From Moorella humiferrea (lineage in GTDB: Bacteria; Bacillota; DSM-521; Neomoorellales; Neomoorellaceae), in the NCBI RefSeq assembly GCF_039233145.1, contig NZ_CP136419.1:718001-782000 (forward strand): DNA of 64,000 nucleotides, in the 5' to 3' direction. Below the pieces are notes generated by a model. The model was not told the origin of the DNA. It ran no database searches and saw nothing but the letters and a program-made list of their open reading frames with translations. Below, piece by piece: positions 14,730-23,707 of the stretch; the first letter of the stretch is position 1, and every line of letters begins with the position of its first letter. A program made the translations under genes and the position numbers.

Positions 14730-15850
14730 ATTTGCTTTATTTATGAGCATTGTTTTAGCTGGCTGCGGCACCGGCAAACAAGCAGAGCAAAAGGGCGGTA
14801 CTAGTAATGCTAAAAGCGACAGTGCATCGTCTAAACTAACAACTGTTCATGTCAGCCACCAGCCCTGCCTCCATGCTCTACCGACCTATATGGCCATGAA
14901 AAAAGGTTGGGATAAAGAGGAAGGTTTAGAAATCGATTTTCAGTTCTATCCTTCCGGTCCACCGCAAAATGAAGCCCTAGCCTCCAATAAATGGGAAGTA
15001 GGAGCTGAAGGAACAGTACCGGCCATGCTGGCGGCTATTCGGTATGGGGCTTATATAATTGCTATATCTAATGATGAATCGGAAACGAATGATTTGTGGG
15101 TGCGGCCGGACAGTCCTATTCTCAAAGTAAAAGGATATAACCCTAAATATCCCGAGATTTATGGCTCACCTGAAACGGTAAAAGGGAAAACCGTTCTTTT
15201 AACTACAGCTTCTACTGGACATTATGCCGTCATAGCCACTCTAAGAGCTCTAGGTTTAGATGAAAAGGATGTCAAAATGGTTCACATGGAGCAGTCCCAG
15301 GCATTAGCTGCCTTTGAAGCTGGTCAGGGGGATATTGTCCAGTTATGGGCCCCTTATGACTATATTGCTGAAAGCAAAGGCTGGGTTAAAATGTCTTCTG
15401 GCTTGCGCGCTGGTGTTAAAATCCCCGGGGCGGTTGTGGCCAGCAAAAAAGCTGTAGAGGAAAACCCCGAAAAGGTGGCCAAGTGGCTTAAATTATATAT
15501 GAGAGGCATACAGGAGATGAAGTCTAACCCTGTAGAATCGGCCAAACTTTTGGGGGAGTATTACAAGGAAAAAGGTTTAACATTGGATGATAATGCATTG
15601 GCTAAGGAGTTTTCGCTGCGTCCGCTATTTAATACCAAAGAACAATTAGCGCTTTTTGCCAAAAAAGATGGAAATATGAGCGAAGTCGAACAATGGATGT
15701 CTGGGCTGGCAGATTTCTTCGTTAAGCAAGGTAGAATTACAGAAGCCGAAAAAGAACAACTTTTTAAAGGTGGATATATCACAGACAAAATTTTAAAGAT
15801 GGTAGCTGCTGAAGAAGAAAAGAAGAAGTAAGAGAACATATAAAAAACCT

Positions 15851-15887
15851 ATATCCGGCTGCCGTTAAAATTCCGGCAGCCGGATAT
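15851..15887 (+). promoter_or_regulatory. strong hairpin between binding-protein and permease genes
   Basis: Perfect 14-base arms ATATCCGGCTGCCG and CGGCAGCCGGATAT with a 9-base loop and no following T tract. Such structures after binding-protein genes often act as partial terminators or RNA-stabilising elements that keep the binding protein in excess over the permease. Confidence 0.65.
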
Positions 15888-16036
15888 ACGTAAGGGGATG
15901 GGAGATATTTATGAATACACCAATTCAGACCTCTTCTAAAAGTGAGTTGAAGGCTAAAAGTGTTCGGCCCCAAAAGAATAGTTCCTATGCATGGCTTTCG
16001 TTGTTGAGTCTTTTGGTATTTTTTCTTCTGTGGTAT

Positions 16037-17612
16037 CACTAGCGTTGCATAAAAATTTTTAGCACAGTGCAAGGCAATATATGGAAGGCAGAATATGTTA
16101 TATAATAACATTAATGGTGTATACAACCATGCATTTTCTTCCTTCACTGGCCAAAGGACTTAGGTTATCAGGGGTAGTCCTTATCCACATATTGCCATAT
16201 AAAGTTGCTTAAAGAACTAAGGGGTCATAAGTTACGTCGTTTAAATAATCAGCTTCGCCAGCTAAAACTTGCTTTACTAAATCCTGATAGATGCCTTCAT
16301 AGTCTATCTTGTGCCGCCCATAAGACCTTCGTTTGGGTTTACGGTGCAGGCTTTGGACGAAGAAGGTAAAGGGCTCATATAGACAGGTGCGGATTAAACG
16401 TTTAATAGTGAGCAATGGTCCTTGATAGCCGGCCTTTAATTGCAGCATAACCATCAGGCAGTAGGTTATTAGCGCTATGAAGAGCTGGTTTTCTACAGCC
16501 TGTTCGCTTTTACCATAAAAATGTTTCACCTGCAGGTGTTGTTTCATCCATTTGAAGAAGAGTTCTATCTGCCAGCGCTTACGATAAATCTCGCTTAATT
16601 CTTCCGCCGGTAACTCGAAATCATTGGTGACTATAATTACCGGTTGCCCTTGGGTATCTTCGGTTGTTATCAGCCGTAAAGGGTGCTTCATTTTGGTAAC
16701 TCCATCTTTGCCAAGGTAAACAAGCTGTTCCTTTTTAACCTTGCTGTCAGGGTTTACCGGCAACTCGGCGATTATTTCTACCAGAGCATTACCCTTTAAG
16801 CGGCTGGCAAAGCGGACGCCTTCTTCACAGTATCTGTCAAACTTCTTGTAATCGACATAGCCGCGGTCAAAGACGTTTAAGGCTTCTTCTTCCTCTACTA
16901 CGAGGGTATCCATCTGGGTTTTATCTGCCTTCCGGGCCGGGGTGACAATTGCTTTATCAGGTAGAACCTCTTCTTCACAGAACTTTAAGCGCAGGTGGAG
17001 TTTTATCCCGCTTTTAGTCCTACGAAACTCGGCCCAGAGGTACTGGGTAAAACAGAGACTAATGATAGTGGAATCGATGAGGTAAATACGTCCTGCGGTA
17101 TTTCTTAAGTTTTCAAAGCCGATTTCCCGGCCTATCCGGGTGGTGAGATGGCTGAATAATAGCCGGATGAATTGCGGCGATAAATCCCTTAAACGGCGCG
17201 CTATCTGGGAGAAACTGATACTCTCTAAATTGATAGCCAGGCTAAATTGCGGGTCATTGAAGCTATTGCTGATATCCCGCAAGCCATTAAGTTGTTCCAG
17301 CTGAGCGAAGGCTATTAGTTTAATGAGTTGAAGGGAATTTAGCTTCTTAGCGTACTTATCGACCCCCATACCGGCGGTTAACTGCCAAAAATAGTCGTTA
17401 GAAACTGGAGCAAACAGTTGATGAAATGTGGATAATGTGGTATCCTTACCTTGCATTTGGGCCTCCTTATGTTAGAGGTTGGGGCAAGGACTACCCTCAA
17501 TCTCTAGTATAAGGAGTTTTTTCTTGCAAGGCTAGGTTATTTCAGGAATTTGGCTGTTTTTTGGGCGTTATTTCCCTTGACAAGTTTATTTTTTCTTTAT
17601 GCAACGCTAGTG
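16037..17612 (-). mobile_element. IS4-family insertion sequence, copy 2
   Basis: 1576 bases with the same ends as the 13154 element but inverted. It is flanked by its own 9-base duplication CTGTGGTAT (16028-16036 and 17613-17621). Because each copy has its own repeats, the two are independent insertions, not the arms of a composite transposon. Confidence 0.93.
16209..17456 (-). CDS. IS4-family DDE transposase, copy 2
   Basis: The translated protein is identical to the 13310-14557 transposase, with all three catalytic motifs (LIDSTI, VFDRGY, YRKRWQIELFFKWMKQ). It reads against the direction of the host operon, so in addition to breaking permease 1 it could give antisense transcription into the binding-protein gene. 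Confidence 0.95.
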   Translation of the reverse strand: MQGKDTTLSTFHQLFAPVSNDYFWQLTAGMGVDKYAKKLNSLQLIKLIAFAQLEQLNGLRDISNSFNDPQFSLAINLESISFSQIARRLRDLSPQFIRLLFSHLTTRIGREIGFENLRNTAGRIYLIDSTIISLCFTQYLWAEFRRTKSGIKLHLRLKFCEEEVLPDKAIVTPARKADKTQMDTLVVEEEEALNVFDRGYVDYKKFDRYCEEGVRFASRLKGNALVEIIAELPVNPDSKVKKEQLVYLGKDGVTKMKHPLRLITTEDTQGQPVIIVTNDFELPAEELSEIYRKRWQIELFFKWMKQHLQVKHFYGKSEQAVENQLFIALITYCLMVMLQLKAGYQGPLLTIKRLIRTCLYEPFTFFVQSLHRKPKRRSYGRHKIDYEGIYQDLVKQVLAGEADYLNDVTYDPLVL

Positions 17613-18329
17613 CTGTGGTATACTGTTGTTCATTTTGAAATTATATCTAAAACTTTACTAGCTTCACCAACCGAAGTTATTACCACTTTCTGGTCAAAAC
17701 TTTCTAACCGTGCTCCGGATGGGGCTACTTTAGGAACACATTTTAAGACGAGCCTTACATTGGCTTTAACCGGTTATATTTCTGCGGTGGTGATTGGGGT
17801 TCCCCTTGGCCTGCTGATGGGCTGGTATAAAAAAGTAGACGATATAGTAAAACCTATATTTGAAGTTATTCGGCCCATACCACCTATTGCTTGGATCCCT
17901 TTAGCAATACTCTGGTTTGGTATTGGGTTGCCGGCAAAAGCATTTATTATCTGGCTATCAGCTTTTGTTCCTAGTGTTATTAACTCTTATGCGGGAATTA
18001 AATTGACAGAACCGGTATTAATCAATGTTGCGCGTACTTTTGGGGCTACCAACTGGGAGACTTTTTTAAGAATAGGTGTACCTTCAGCCTTACCAATGGT
18101 TTTCACAGGCTTACGCCTTTCTTTAAGCTCTGCCTGGATGACTCTTGTTGCGGCGGAATTGTTAGCTGCCACTGAAGGTTTGGGATATATGATCCAAATG
18201 GGCCGTACTTTATCCAGGCCGGACGTTATAATTGTTGGCATGCTAACTATAGGTTTTACCGGTGCAATTATGGCCTATGTATTGGAAAGGTTTGAAGTCA
18301 AATTGGCTCCCTGGAGGAGGTCCTAAAAG

Positions 18330-19121
18330 ATGATTGCTAAAGTTTCCTTACGTAATATAACATCGCGATTTTTGCCATTTATTTCTTTGGCAGCAATTAT
18401 AATTATTTGGCAAATAATTGCAATTAGTGGTTATTTTGGGAAATCATTACCTGCCCCGACGGCTGTGGCAGCTCAATTTATGACCATGCTTGTAGAGCCT
18501 GTTGGGAAAACAAGCATCTTTGGTCATATATGGGCTAGTATGCGTCGGGTATTAACTGCCTTTATTGTAGCTGTAGTCATTGGTATACCCTTAGGCCTCT
18601 TTATGGGATGGAATAAGAAGATTGAAGCTATAGTTAAACCCATATTCGAGATTTTTCGGCCCATCCCGCCTATTGCCTGGATACCCCTGGCCATTCTCTG
18701 GTTTGGAATTGATGAGACGCCAAAGGTTTTCATTTGTTTTATCGGTGCTTTTGTTCCAGCAGTGATGAATGCTTATACTGGGATACGTTTTACCGAACCA
18801 TTGCTTTTAAATGCGGCTCGGACATTGGGGGCCAATAAGCGTCAGTTATTTATTGAAGTTGCGGTTCCCTCTGCATTGCCAGCCATTTTTGCCGGTCTGC
18901 AAAACGGTCTTAGCTTAAGTTGGATGTGTGTTTTAGCAGCTGAAATGGTAGGCGCACAGGAAGGGGTCGGTTATCTGATCTTGCGAGGGATGGATATGCT
19001 TAATCCGGCCATGATTATTACTGGTATGTTGATTATCGGGGCTGTAGGTGCCTTAATCGCAGTGGTTTTACGTTATGTTGAAAGGTGGGTTTGCCCGTGG
19101 AAACGCGAAATATCGGTATAA
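18330..19121 (+). CDS. ABC importer permease 2 (NitT/TauT type)
   Basis: The 263-residue membrane protein is homologous to permease 1: FLPFISLAAIIIIWQIIAIS as first helix, then PPIAWIPLAILWFGIDETPK and the cytoplasmic EAA loop (ARTLGANKRQLFIEVAVPSA) that contacts the ATPases, with about six transmembrane segments. It starts three bases after permease 1 and overlaps the next ATPase by 25 bases. Two different permease subunits suggest a heterodimeric channel, which would match the two different ATPases. It is intact, but its partner and the binding protein are interrupted. Confidence 0.9.
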   Translation: MIAKVSLRNITSRFLPFISLAAIIIIWQIIAISGYFGKSLPAPTAVAAQFMTMLVEPVGKTSIFGHIWASMRRVLTAFIVAVVIGIPLGLFMGWNKKIEAIVKPIFEIFRPIPPIAWIPLAILWFGIDETPKVFICFIGAFVPAVMNAYTGIRFTEPLLLNAARTLGANKRQLFIEVAVPSALPAIFAGLQNGLSLSWMCVLAAEMVGAQEGVGYLILRGMDMLNPAMIITGMLIIGAVGALIAVVLRYVERWVCPWKREISV

Positions 19122-19873
19122 AGGATAAAATTTGTTGCAAGCATGTTTTTAAATCTTTTACAGACTTAAATGGAAATATGACGGAAGTATTGCGGGATAT
19201 TAATTTGACTGTTGCCGAAAATGAATTTTTGGTAATCCTTGGACCGGGACAGTGTGGCAAAACAACATTTCTCAATATTATGGCCGGATTGGAACCTCCT
19301 ACTTCTGGAGAAATTTTGCTAGACGGGGAACCTATTGAGGGGCCTAGTCCGAAACGGGGGATGGTTTTTCAGCGAATAGCCCTTTTCCCATGGAAAACGG
19401 TAATGGAAAATGTAGCCATGGGCCCCAAACTTCGGGGTATACCTAAAAAGGAGAGGGAAGAAAAGGCTGCCTATTATATTAAACTAGTTGGCTTGGCTGG
19501 CTTTGAAAAAGCTTATCCCCACCAATTATCAGGTGGTATGAAGCAGAGGGTAGGTATTGCCCGGGCATATGCCAATGATCCTGAAGTATTGCTTATGGAT
19601 GAACCATTTGGTCATTTAGATGCTCAAACAAGGTACCAAATGGAACATGAGGTCTTGCGTATCTGGGAACAGGCACGGCGAACGGTAATATTTGTAACTA
19701 ATAATATTGAAGAAGCAGTCTATTTAGGCGATCGTATTGTTCTTTTCAGCCGTTGTCCTGCAACAGTTAAAGCCGAGTATATTATCGATCTGCCGCGGCC
19801 GCGTCAATATACTGATCCCAAATTTTTAGAACTGCGACAGGAGATTGCCGGCAAAACAGATTTAGCTCTTTAA
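19097..19873 (+). CDS. ABC importer ATPase 1, canonical signature but Asn in the H-loop
   Basis: GTG 19097 with AGGTGG upstream is preferred to the GTG at 19085. Motifs: Walker A GPGQCGKTT (~residue 50), Q-loop FQRIALFPWKT, signature LSGGMKQRV, Walker B VLLMDEPFG with catalytic Glu, D-loop GHLDAQ. The switch position that is normally His (VTHDIEEA) reads VTNNIEEA, so the H-loop His is replaced by Asn. The second ATPase shows the opposite defect. Subfamily: SsuB/TauB-like. It overlaps permease 2. Confidence 0.88.
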   Translation: METRNIGIKDKICCKHVFKSFTDLNGNMTEVLRDINLTVAENEFLVILGPGQCGKTTFLNIMAGLEPPTSGEILLDGEPIEGPSPKRGMVFQRIALFPWKTVMENVAMGPKLRGIPKKEREEKAAYYIKLVGLAGFEKAYPHQLSGGMKQRVGIARAYANDPEVLLMDEPFGHLDAQTRYQMEHEVLRIWEQARRTVIFVTNNIEEAVYLGDRIVLFSRCPATVKAEYIIDLPRPRQYTDPKFLELRQEIAGKTDLAL

Positions 19874-19894
19874 GCAAAAGGAAGGGATTTTATA

Positions 19895-20650
19895 ATGACT
19901 ACTAACAACCAGCGCAAGGCGAAAGTAGAGGTGCGAAATTTAACAAAGCGTTTTGACGATCTGTTAGTGCTTAATGATATCTCTTTTAATGTATATCAAG
20001 GAGAATTTCTATGTATCGTTGGACCGACAGGTTGTGGCAAAACCACATTTCTTAATGTTCTTTGCAAACTAATACCAGCAACTGCGGGAGAAATTCTTAT
20101 TGATGGTGAACCGGCTAATCCGCGCAAACATAATCTTGCTTTTGTTTTTCAGGAACCTTCTACAATGCCCTGGAAAACCGTAGAACAAAATATACGTTTT
20201 GGATTGGAGGTGAAAAAACTCCCTGAGGAAGAGATAAAAAAGAGAGTAGAGCGAATGCTGGAATTAGTGGGATTAAAAGATTTTCGCCATTATTACCCCC
20301 GCCAGCTGTCGGCCAGTATGGACCAGAGGGTTGTGATTGCCAGGGCCTTTGCTATGAATCCAGATTTATTACTTATGGATGAGCCGTACGGCCAACTTGA
20401 TATTAAGTTGCGTTATTACCTCGAAGATGAAGTTATCCGTATATGGAGAGAACTTAAAAGTACTGTGATTTTTGTAACACATAACATTGAAGAAGCCGTT
20501 TATGTCGCAGAGCGCATACTTGTTCTGACGCCGAAACCGACAACTATTAAGGCGGAAATAAAAGTCGATTTACCCAGGCCACGTAATTTTGCCGATCCAG
20601 AATTTGTTCGTATTCGTGAACAAGTTACAGAGATGATCAAGTGGTGGTAA
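19895..20650 (+). CDS. ABC importer ATPase 2, degenerate signature motif
   Basis: The 251-residue protein has Walker A GPTGCGKTT, Q-loop FQEPSTMPWKT, Walker B LLLMDEPYG, D-loop GQLDIK and a normal H-loop His (VTHNIEEA). The signature, however, reads LSASMDQRV instead of LSGGQ. It is homologous to ATPase 1 throughout (DLPRPRNFADPEFV near the end matches DLPRPRQYTDPKFL). A strong ribosome site (AAGGAAGGG) precedes the ATG. Combined with ATPase 1, one ATP site would be fully consensus and the other doubly degenerate. Confidence 0.88.
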   Translation: MTTNNQRKAKVEVRNLTKRFDDLLVLNDISFNVYQGEFLCIVGPTGCGKTTFLNVLCKLIPATAGEILIDGEPANPRKHNLAFVFQEPSTMPWKTVEQNIRFGLEVKKLPEEEIKKRVERMLELVGLKDFRHYYPRQLSASMDQRVVIARAFAMNPDLLLMDEPYGQLDIKLRYYLEDEVIRIWRELKSTVIFVTHNIEEAVYVAERILVLTPKPTTIKAEIKVDLPRPRNFADPEFVRIREQVTEMIKWW

Positions 20651-20665
20651 AAAAGGGGGAGACAA

Positions 20666-21013
20666 ATGGAGGGTAAGCGTATAGCTTCTCAAGAAGTGGA
20701 GGCAGTTTTGGTGGATGGCGGTAAACGTCAGGTGCGCATTCTTTTGGATGGATTTAATACCACAGGCATGCCTCTTGCTTTAGCTAAATACAGTTACCAG
20801 CCAGAAACTACTGGTCCGCGACACACTCACGACGTTGAAACAGAGGTTTATTACTGTCTAACCGGTTCAGGTTTTGTAAAGGTAGGAGAAAACATATTTA
20901 CATTAAGTCCAGGAGTAGTTGTTTATATTCCACCTGGGTTGGAACATCAAACGACAAGCGGTTCAGAGGGGCTGGAATTTCTTGCTATATTTACGCCGCC
21001 GATAAAATTTTAA
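20666..21013 (+). CDS. small cupin-domain protein
   Basis: The 115-residue protein is a single cupin_2 barrel. Motif 1 is GPRHTHDVETEVYYCLTGSG, with His-x-His and Glu metal ligands. Motif 2 is PGVVVYIPPGLEHQT, with the fourth His. It follows ATPase 2 by fifteen bases with GGGGGAG as ribosome site. Such proteins are isomerases, epimerases, dioxygenase-like enzymes or ligand sensors; nothing in the sequence decides. Its place between the importer and a hydroxyacid dehydrogenase suggests a role in converting the imported compound. Confidence 0.8.
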   Translation: MEGKRIASQEVEAVLVDGGKRQVRILLDGFNTTGMPLALAKYSYQPETTGPRHTHDVETEVYYCLTGSGFVKVGENIFTLSPGVVVYIPPGLEHQTTSGSEGLEFLAIFTPPIKF

Positions 21014-21384
21014 AAATGGAGGGTTGTTATGCTATGAAATTCGGATTTATCGGATTAGGTAAAATGGGAGGAGGATTAGCACGCAATTTAATCCGCTCTG
21101 GCTATGAGGTTAAGCTCTACGACCTTAACCCTGCGGCTATAGAAGCTTCTCTAAAAGTGGGCGGAAAAAAGGCAGATTCAGCTGCAGAAGCTGCAAGTGA
21201 TGTAGATGCACTTTTTACCAGTTTACCTTTACCTCAAGATCTTAAGAACCTTCTTTTAGGTGAAAATGGCCTTTATAATGTTATGAAGGTCGGTTCTACG
21301 CTTATTGATGTAAGTACTATTGTGACCCTCCCCCGATTTGTAGGACACAGAGTTAAGAGTGTATAATCAGAGTAAGGAGGCGTT

Positions 21385-21696
21385 GTGTCCATGGGGGAGC
21401 AAAGAAGAAAATATGACGAAGAGTTCAAGCGCAATGCCGTCGAGCTATGCCGCACCAGCGACAAAACCGCCAGCCAGATTGCTTATGACCTGGGTATCAA
21501 CAGCAGCATGCTCAACAGATGGCGCAGAGAACAAGAAAAGTATGGAGAACGAGCTTTTCCCGGGTTAGGGAAACAGATGCGCGGCACCGAACTTGAAGAA
21601 GAAAACCGCCGCCTGAAAAAAGAACTGGCCATCGTCCAGGAGGAACGAGACATCTTAAAAAAAGCAGTGGCCATCTTCTCCAAAACACCGAGATGA
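21385..21696 (+). CDS. IS3-family OrfA (HTH transposase subunit)
   Basis: The 103-residue protein has an N-terminal helix-turn-helix ([35 protein letters not shown]) for binding the IS ends and a leucine-zipper-like C-terminus ([20 protein letters not shown]). A run of seven A (21657-21663) in the sequence [10 protein letters not shown] fits the slippery site A AAA AAA used for -1 frameshifting in IS3 elements. That would fuse OrfA to OrfB as the active transposase. The last codons overlap the orfB ATG. Confidence 0.9.
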   Translation: MSMGEQRRKYDEEFKRNAVELCRTSDKTASQIAYDLGINSSMLNRWRREQEKYGERAFPGLGKQMRGTELEEENRRLKKELAIVQEERDILKKAVAIFSKTPR

Positions 21697-22568
21697 AATA
21701 TCGGTTTATCCGGGAGCACACGGGAACTTTCCGTGTCGAGACGATGTGCCGCGTATTAAAGGTGTCCCGGACAGGATATTACCGCTGGTTAAAAAAGCCC
21801 GTAAGCCAGCGTAAAATCCAGGATGAAATTATCAAAGAAAAAGCAGAGCATATCTACAACAAGAGCCGCAAAACCTATGGCAGTCCCCGTATTCATAAAC
21901 AGCTCGGCAAGGAAGGTATTCATTGCGGCAAAAAGAGGGTAGAGCGGCTGATGCGCGAAGCGGGCATCCAGGCCATCCAAAAACGCCAATTCAAGGTGAC
22001 TACCGACTCCAGGCATAATCTGCCGGTAGCCGAAAACATCTTAAACAGGGAGTTTACCGCCAGTAGCCCTAATAAGAGATGGGTAACGGATATAACGTAT
22101 ATCCCTACCGAAGAAGGCTGGCTGTACCTGGCGGCGGTTATGGACCTCTATTCCAGAAGGATTGCAGGTTATTCAATGCAGAAATATCTAACCCGGGAAT
22201 TGGCGATTGAGGCCTTAAACAATGCCGTCACCAACCGCCGGCCGGGCCGGGGACTAATAATCCACTCCGACCGCGGCAGCCAGTATGCGAGCCATGATTA
22301 TCAGCAATTGCTGCAGCAATATGGCTTTATCTGTTCCATGAGCCGAAAGGGAGATTGCTGGGACAACTCCCCTATGGAAAGTTTCTTCAAGACATTGAAG
22401 ACGGAACTCGTCTACCATCGCCGTTTTAAAACCCGGGCAGAAGCCAGAGTGGAAATCTTTGAGTACATTGAGGTTTTTTATAACCGGTTCAGGTTACATT
22501 CTTCCCTTGGGTATGCGACACCGGAAGAATTCGAGAAAAACTATGAGAACCTGAGAAATGTGGCTTAA
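21693..22568 (+). CDS. IS3-family OrfB (DDE integrase-type transposase)
   Basis: The 291-residue product begins with an HTH_21-type region ([10 protein letters not shown]) and carries the rve catalytic core: [10 protein letters not shown] (first Asp), [14 protein letters not shown] (second Asp) and [14 protein letters not shown] (Glu), ending [23 protein letters not shown] 21693 overlaps orfA, and the -1 frame is also open from the A7 slip site, so both a free OrfB and an OrfAB fusion are possible. Confidence 0.93.
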   Translation: MKYRFIREHTGTFRVETMCRVLKVSRTGYYRWLKKPVSQRKIQDEIIKEKAEHIYNKSRKTYGSPRIHKQLGKEGIHCGKKRVERLMREAGIQAIQKRQFKVTTDSRHNLPVAENILNREFTASSPNKRWVTDITYIPTEEGWLYLAAVMDLYSRRIAGYSMQKYLTRELAIEALNNAVTNRRPGRGLIIHSDRGSQYASHDYQQLLQQYGFICSMSRKGDCWDNSPMESFFKTLKTELVYHRRFKTRAEARVEIFEYIEVFYNRFRLHSSLGYATPEEFEKNYENLRNVA

Positions 22569-23191
22569 GTTGGTGTCCTATTTATCGGGGGAAGTCCATT
22601 GATCCTACTACCGCCCGGGAGCTGGCAAATGAAGCAAATCAAAAAGGGATAAGTTTCCTGGCGTGCCCTCTTGGTAAAGGGCCTGCCCAAGCCGAACAAG
22701 CTACTGAACCTATTTTTGCAGGGGGCCAAAAGGAAATCTTTGAAAAATGGCTGCCGGTATTAGAAAAAATAGGAAATCCGGTATATTATTTAGGAGATGT
22801 AGAGCAATCTACAGCTTTTAAGCTAATAAGCAATCTTATTGGGATGACAAATATGGTAGTTTTGAGCGAGTGTTTGCATTTAGGCGTTAAGGCAGGCATT
22901 GATCTAGCTCAGCTCATAGATTTGTTAAAAGATACGGGAGCGGATTCTTTCCAGCTGCGGGTACGTGGACCATGGGTTCTAAATAATGATTTTGCACCGC
23001 GGTTTGCCGTAAATCTTGCATTAAAAGATGTACGTTTGGGCGTAGAAATGGCCGAGAAATGGGGATGTGATGTTGAATTTTGCAGCAGAGCTTTAAGTAA
23101 ATATAAAGAAGCTCAAGATGAAGGCTTAGGCGAAGAGGATTGTGCTGCTGTTTATAAGGTTTTGGGTTGTAAATGAGAGGGGAGTTGTTTT

Positions 23192-23707
23192 ATGAACGTC
23201 CTGGTAACTTATCCCGAACGCTGTGTAGGATGCCGCATATGCGAGCAGTGGTGCTCCTGGAAGCATGAAGGACAGGTTAATCCCACCAAATCCCGGATAC
23301 GGGTCCACAGGGTGCACAGCAAGTATCTAAATATCCCGGTTACCTGTATGCAGTGCGCCAAAAGCCCGTGTATTGCCGCCTGCCGGGAGGGGGCCCTGAG
23401 AAAAGATTCTGCTACAGGGGCCGTTATAGTGGACGAAGAAAAATGCATCGGCTGTCGTCGCTGCGTCCGCGCCTGCCCTTATGGCGCCGTGGCCATCGAT
23501 AAGGATAAAAGGATCGTTCTCATATGCGATCTTTGTGGCGGTGAACCGCAGTGCGTGGCCCATTGCCGCGAGGGAGCCATCGAATACGTGTCCCTGGCCT
23601 TAGCCGATCGGGGCCACAGGGCCGCCTATGTGGAAACGGTTGTCGCCACCATGGCGGCAGAAACAAAGGACGGTATAAAAGCTACAGGGGAAGGGGGTTG
23701 CCAGTAA
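23192..23707 (+). CDS. multi-cluster [4Fe-4S] ferredoxin, AOR-associated
   Basis: The 171-residue protein contains four Cys groups in dicluster (HycB/NrfC-like) order: CVGCRICEQWC, CMQCAKSPCIAAC, CIGCRRCVRAC and CDLCGGEPQCVAHC, enough for four [4Fe-4S] clusters. It starts behind GAGAGGGGAG, right after the dehydrogenase, and its TAA overlaps the AOR start ATG by one base (TAATG). Adjacent to an aldehyde ferredoxin oxidoreductase, it is most likely the electron-transfer subunit that carries electrons from aldehyde oxidation or to acid reduction. It is cytoplasmic: no signal peptide. Confidence 0.9.
   Translation: MNVLVTYPERCVGCRICEQWCSWKHEGQVNPTKSRIRVHRVHSKYLNIPVTCMQCAKSPCIAACREGALRKDSATGAVIVDEEKCIGCRRCVRACPYGAVAIDKDKRIVLICDLCGGEPQCVAHCREGAIEYVSLALADRGHRAAYVETVVATMAAETKDGIKATGEGGCQ

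Larger units (their letters stand above)
13113..15831 (+). pseudogene. ABC importer substrate-binding lipoprotein, interrupted by IS4 element
   Basis: The start (13113, behind AAAGGAGAG) encodes a lipoprotein signal peptide. After 41 bases an IS4-family copy intervenes. Removing it and one 9-base target copy joins 13153 to 14739 and gives one frame of 377 residues: MKYKKIAILLVFALFMSIVL, then AGC with the lipobox Cys, then a NitT/TauT/SsuA-type binding domain (ATYMAMKKGWDKEEGLEIDF-like start LPTYMAMKKGW, and VVASKKAVEENPEKV). The downstream part still reads openly from an internal ATG at 14743 but lacks its export signal. The domain binds small organic anions or similar ligands; the ligand is not predictable. 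It is the first gene of the importer operon. Confidence 0.9.
15911..18326 (+). pseudogene. ABC importer permease 1, interrupted by IS4 element
   Basis: ATG 15911 (behind GGGGATGGGAG) begins a basic, Ser/Lys-rich cytoplasmic start and the first transmembrane helix (WLSLLSLLVFFLLW). The IS4 copy then splits it at 16036. Deleting the element and one 9-base repeat joins to 17622 and gives 276 residues of a BPD_transp_1 permease of the NitT/TauT class, with the EAA loop (ARTFGATNWETFLRIGVPSA), PPIAWIPLAILWFGIG and about six membrane segments. It is paired with the homologous permease at 18330. A downstream open frame from 17550 starts inside the IS and is not native. Confidence 0.9.
21323..22598 (+). 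mobile_element. IS3-family insertion sequence
   Basis: 1276 bases starting TGACCCTCCCCCGATTTGTA and ending in the imperfect complement (TATTTATCGGGGGAAGTCCA), with 5'-TG and CA-3' tips and a 3-base duplication TTG (21320-21322, 22599-22601). It carries the two overlapping genes orfA and orfB in the host gene's orientation. The orfB frame is intact, so the element may be active. Confidence 0.9.
21034..23176 (+). pseudogene. 3-hydroxyisobutyrate dehydrogenase-like enzyme, interrupted by IS3 element
   Basis: ATG 21034 (GGAGGG at 21018-21023) gives MKFGFIGLGKMGGGLARNLI, the NAD(P)-binding GxGxMG motif. The frame is split at 21322 by an IS3-family copy. Removing it and one TTG target copy joins to 22602 and yields 287 residues, the usual length. 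The join restores the substrate motif DVSTIDPTTA; later come KLISNLI with the catalytic Lys and the helical C-domain. The family includes 3-hydroxyisobutyrate, tartronate-semialdehyde and related beta-hydroxyacid dehydrogenases. The unusual CPLGKGPAQAE in place of DAPVSGG suggests an atypical substrate. A C-terminal frame from 22844 remains open but is incomplete. Confidence 0.9.

Noticed and set aside
13145-17621. Composite transposon bounded by two IS4 copies
   Set aside because: Each copy has its own 9-base duplication and outer flanks differ, so insertions were separate.
17550-17621. Start of permease 1 inside the IS4 copy
   Set aside because: The native start is at 15911; removal of the IS restores the frame exactly.
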